The translations under genes were made by a program, and so were the position numbers. Below the pieces are notes generated by a model. It was not told the origin of the DNA and did no database searches. It saw only the letters and a list, made by a program, of their open reading frames with translations. This document shows positions 62,329 through 64,000 of a DNA stretch of 64,000 nt, piece after piece. The DNA is from Microcoleus sp. bin38.metabat.b11b12b14.051 (lineage in GTDB: Bacteria > Cyanobacteriota > Cyanobacteriia > Cyanobacteriales > Microcoleaceae), in NCBI RefSeq assembly GCF_013299165.1, contig NZ_JAAFKD010000030.1:1-64000 (forward strand). The letters are read 5' to 3'. How positions within the stretch are numbered: position 1 is the stretch's first letter; every line of letters starts with the position of its first letter.

Positions 62329-63780
62329 ATGCGGGTTGCGATCGCAGGTGCGGGACTGGCTGGAATGACAACAGCCGTTGATTTAGTGGATGCCGGCCAC
62401 GAAGTAGAAATTTTTGAATCCCGCCCGTTTGTAGGCGGCAAAGTCAGCAGTTGGGTTGATCCAGACGGGAATCACGTGGAAATGGGTTTACACGTCTTCT
62501 TCGGCTGCTATTATAACTTATTTGCTCTGATGAAAAAAGTGGGAGCTTTTGACGATTTACTCCTCAAAGATCACGTTCACACTTTTATCAATCGAGGCGG
62601 CGAAACTGGTTCTTTGGATTTTCGCTTTCCGGTTGGTGCTCCTTTGCATGGATTGAAGGCGTTTTTCACTACATCTCAGCTATCCGTACAAGACAAAATC
62701 CAAAATTCGATCGCCCTGGGAACAAGCCCGATCGTCCGTGGTTTGATAGACTTTGATGGAGCAATGAAAACTATCCGTAAGTTGGATAACGTTAGCTTTG
62801 CTGACTGGTTCCGGGGTCAAGGTGGCAACCAAAACTCGCTCAAAAGACTGTGGAACCCGATCGCCTATGCACTAGGTTTTATCGACACCGAAAATATTTC
62901 TGCCCGGTGTATGTTGACAATATTCCAATTCTTTGCCACAAAAACTGAAGCCTCTGTGATGCGGATGCTGGCCGGTTCTCCCAACGAATATTTGCACAAA
63001 CCAATTGTCGAATATTTGGAAAGCAGAGGAACCAAAATTTACACGCGGCGCCGAGTCCGAGAAATTCAGTTTGAAGAAGGCGCAGAAACGCGCGTGACAG
63101 GGTTGGTAGTAGCTAATGGCGAAACAGAAGAACATATTACCGCAGACGCCTACGTTTTCGCCTGCGACGTGCCTGGAATTCAAAAAATATTGCCGCCTGC
63201 TTGGCGCAAGTGGTCGGAATTTGACAATATTTATAAGTTAGATGCCGTACCAGTTGCGACAGTACAATTGCGGTTCGACGGTTGGGTAACGGAACTAGAA
63301 GATGAAGCGAAACGCAAACAGTTAAGTCACGCTGTCGGAATTGATAATTTGCTATATTCAGCAGATGCAGATTTTTCTTGTTTTGCAGATTTGGCGCTGA
63401 CAAGTCCCAAGGATTATTATAAAGAAGGACAAGGTTCTCTGTTGCAATTGGTGCTGACACCGGGCGATCCGTTTATCAAACAGAGCAATGAGGCGATCGC
63501 CCAACACGTACTCAAGCAAGTTCAAGATTTATTCCCCTCTGCACGGGAATTAAACATGACTTGGTACAGCGTAGTTAAGTTGGCTCAATCTTTGTATCGC
63601 GAAGCACCGGGAATGGATGTTTTTCGCCCCGCTCAAAAAACTCCGATCGCCAATTTCTTTCTAGCAGGAAGTTACACTCAGCAAGACTATATTGATAGCA
63701 TGGAAGGTGCAACACTTTCCGGCCATCAAGCGGCTAAGGTAATTCTCGAAGCTTACGGTCAGTTGACAGTTGATAGTTGA
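62329..63780 (+). CDS. zds: Zeta-carotene desaturase
   Basis: A 483-aa FAD-dependent desaturase converting zeta-carotene to lycopene in carotenoid synthesis. The FAD-binding motif [22 protein letters not shown] is at 3-24. Other family stretches are [59 protein letters not shown] and [20 protein letters not shown] near the end. The C-terminus QLTVDS and the stop codon are encoded by the start of a TTGACAG heptamer tract, so the last residues are repeat-derived. The MazF-like fragment lies just upstream. Confidence 0.95.
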   Translation: MRVAIAGAGLAGMTTAVDLVDAGHEVEIFESRPFVGGKVSSWVDPDGNHVEMGLHVFFGCYYNLFALMKKVGAFDDLLLKDHVHTFINRGGETGSLDFRFPVGAPLHGLKAFFTTSQLSVQDKIQNSIALGTSPIVRGLIDFDGAMKTIRKLDNVSFADWFRGQGGNQNSLKRLWNPIAYALGFIDTENISARCMLTIFQFFATKTEASVMRMLAGSPNEYLHKPIVEYLESRGTKIYTRRRVREIQFEEGAETRVTGLVVANGETEEHITADAYVFACDVPGIQKILPPAWRKWSEFDNIYKLDAVPVATVQLRFDGWVTELEDEAKRKQLSHAVGIDNLLYSADADFSCFADLALTSPKDYYKEGQGSLLQLVLTPGDPFIKQSNEAIAQHVLKQVQDLFPSARELNMTWYSVVKLAQSLYREAPGMDVFRPAQKTPIANFFLAGSYTQQDYIDSMEGATLSGHQAAKVILEAYGQLTVDS

Positions 63781-63800
63781 CAGTTGACAGTTGACAGTTG
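63761..63800. repeat. TTGACAG heptamers overlapping the zds stop codon
   Basis: CAGTTGACAGTTGATAGTTG units run from inside the last codons of zds to about 63800. The stop codon TGA belongs to a TTGACAG unit. Confidence 0.88.
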
Positions 63801-63824
63801 TCATGAGTGATTAGTCATTATTCT

Positions 63825-63942
63825 CTCGTTTCCAGGCTCTGCCTGGAAATGCCTTGCAGGAGGCTCTGCCTCCAATATTCGCTCTTGAAAACCGAGGCGG
63901 AGCCTCGCTTATATGCGTTACCAGGCAGAGCCTGATAACGAG
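63825..63942. repeat. 118-bp inverted-repeat element (CAGGCTCTGCCTGG ends)
   Basis: The left end CTCGTTTCCAGGCTCTGCCT and right end AGGCAGAGCCTGATAACGAG are inverted with few mismatches. GGAGGCTCTGCCTCC and GAGGCGGAGCCTCG form inner hairpins. Probably a MITE. ATCTAAA heptamers follow to the end of the window (about 63972-64000). Confidence 0.75.
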
Positions 63943-64000
63943 ACAAAGAACGAGAAGAAACAATTGTTCAATCTAAAATCTAAAATCTAAAATCTAAAAT

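Noticed and set aside
1-64000. tRNA and rRNA genes
   Set aside because: No cloverleaf with a T-loop GTTCRANNC and CCA-compatible acceptor was found apart from the tRNA-like domain of ssrA; a covariance-model search would be needed to exclude degenerate ones.

Overview
The window looks like chromosome of a filamentous cyanobacterium, probably an Oscillatoriales-type genome such as Microcoleus, Oscillatoria or Phormidium. The evidence is the very frequent HIP1 octamer (GCGATCGC), an ndhA-ndhI-ndhG-ndhE cluster, psb28, ycf20, a helical carotenoid protein, zeta-carotene desaturase, a cyanobacterial tmRNA, and intergenic space filled with heptameric tandem repeats and palindromic dispersed repeats. 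Most genes are ordinary core or lineage-typical genes. No tRNA, rRNA or CRISPR array was seen.

Layout. 0-9.5 kb: a six-copy 71-bp repeat array, a GH13 branching/amylase-type enzyme, a LuxR-type response regulator divergent from a PAS-GAF histidine kinase, a helical carotenoid protein, a small disordered protein, an eight-copy 36-bp array, glycerate kinase and Ycf20. 9.5-20 kb: an anchored protein of unknown function, an ArnT-like glycosyltransferase, a Ser/Thr kinase with a Pro/Thr linker, ssrA with a clear promoter and terminator, and the ndhAIGE operon. 20-26 kb: folB, a second Ser/Thr kinase, an overlapping pair containing a UPF0332/HEPN-like protein, proA, and an M48 membrane protease.

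26-33 kb is an accessory stretch. It holds two small overlapping gene pairs (retropepsin-like protease with an 86-aa partner; nucleotidyltransferase-like protein with an XRE regulator) interleaved with three copies of a ~130-bp direct repeat. Next comes an AT-rich three-gene operon: a cysteine dioxygenase-like cupin, a TauD/clavaminate-synthase-like 2OG-Fe(II) oxygenase and a TauE/SafE (TSUP) exporter. A short NB-ARC STAND ATPase is divergent from it. 33-47 kb: a GT-C-like membrane protein, a ~1.9-kb repeat array, a beta-helix/SLH protein, psb28, moaB, a CYP110-like P450, a methyltransferase, a nine-copy 56-bp array, and a purU gene interrupted by one in-frame stop codon.

47-52.4 kb carries a two-gene unit: a DUF4384-like protein and a 1368-aa protein with 15 near-identical 42-aa TPR units plus a C-terminal CHAT protease domain. 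This looks like a signalling or conflict module. 52.8-64 kb: a TIGR01777 epimerase, a DUF3352 protein, an IS607-type element with a TnpB variant lacking a visible zinc ribbon, a conserved-looking 65-aa protein, a TPR protein, an IscA/SufA-like protein, a large acidic protein, a RHH-antitoxin/MazF-like-toxin pair whose toxin is broken by a 7-bp duplication, and zeta-carotene desaturase.

The most interesting items are the predicted cysteine-sulfur oxidation/export operon, the DUF4384/TPR-CHAT unit, two freshly damaged genes (purU and the MazF-like toxin), and the repeat biology. One palindromic core has grown into arrays with several different unit lengths, and repeats have entered or extended protein-coding sequences. 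All functional names are inferred by eye from protein motifs; no database search was run.
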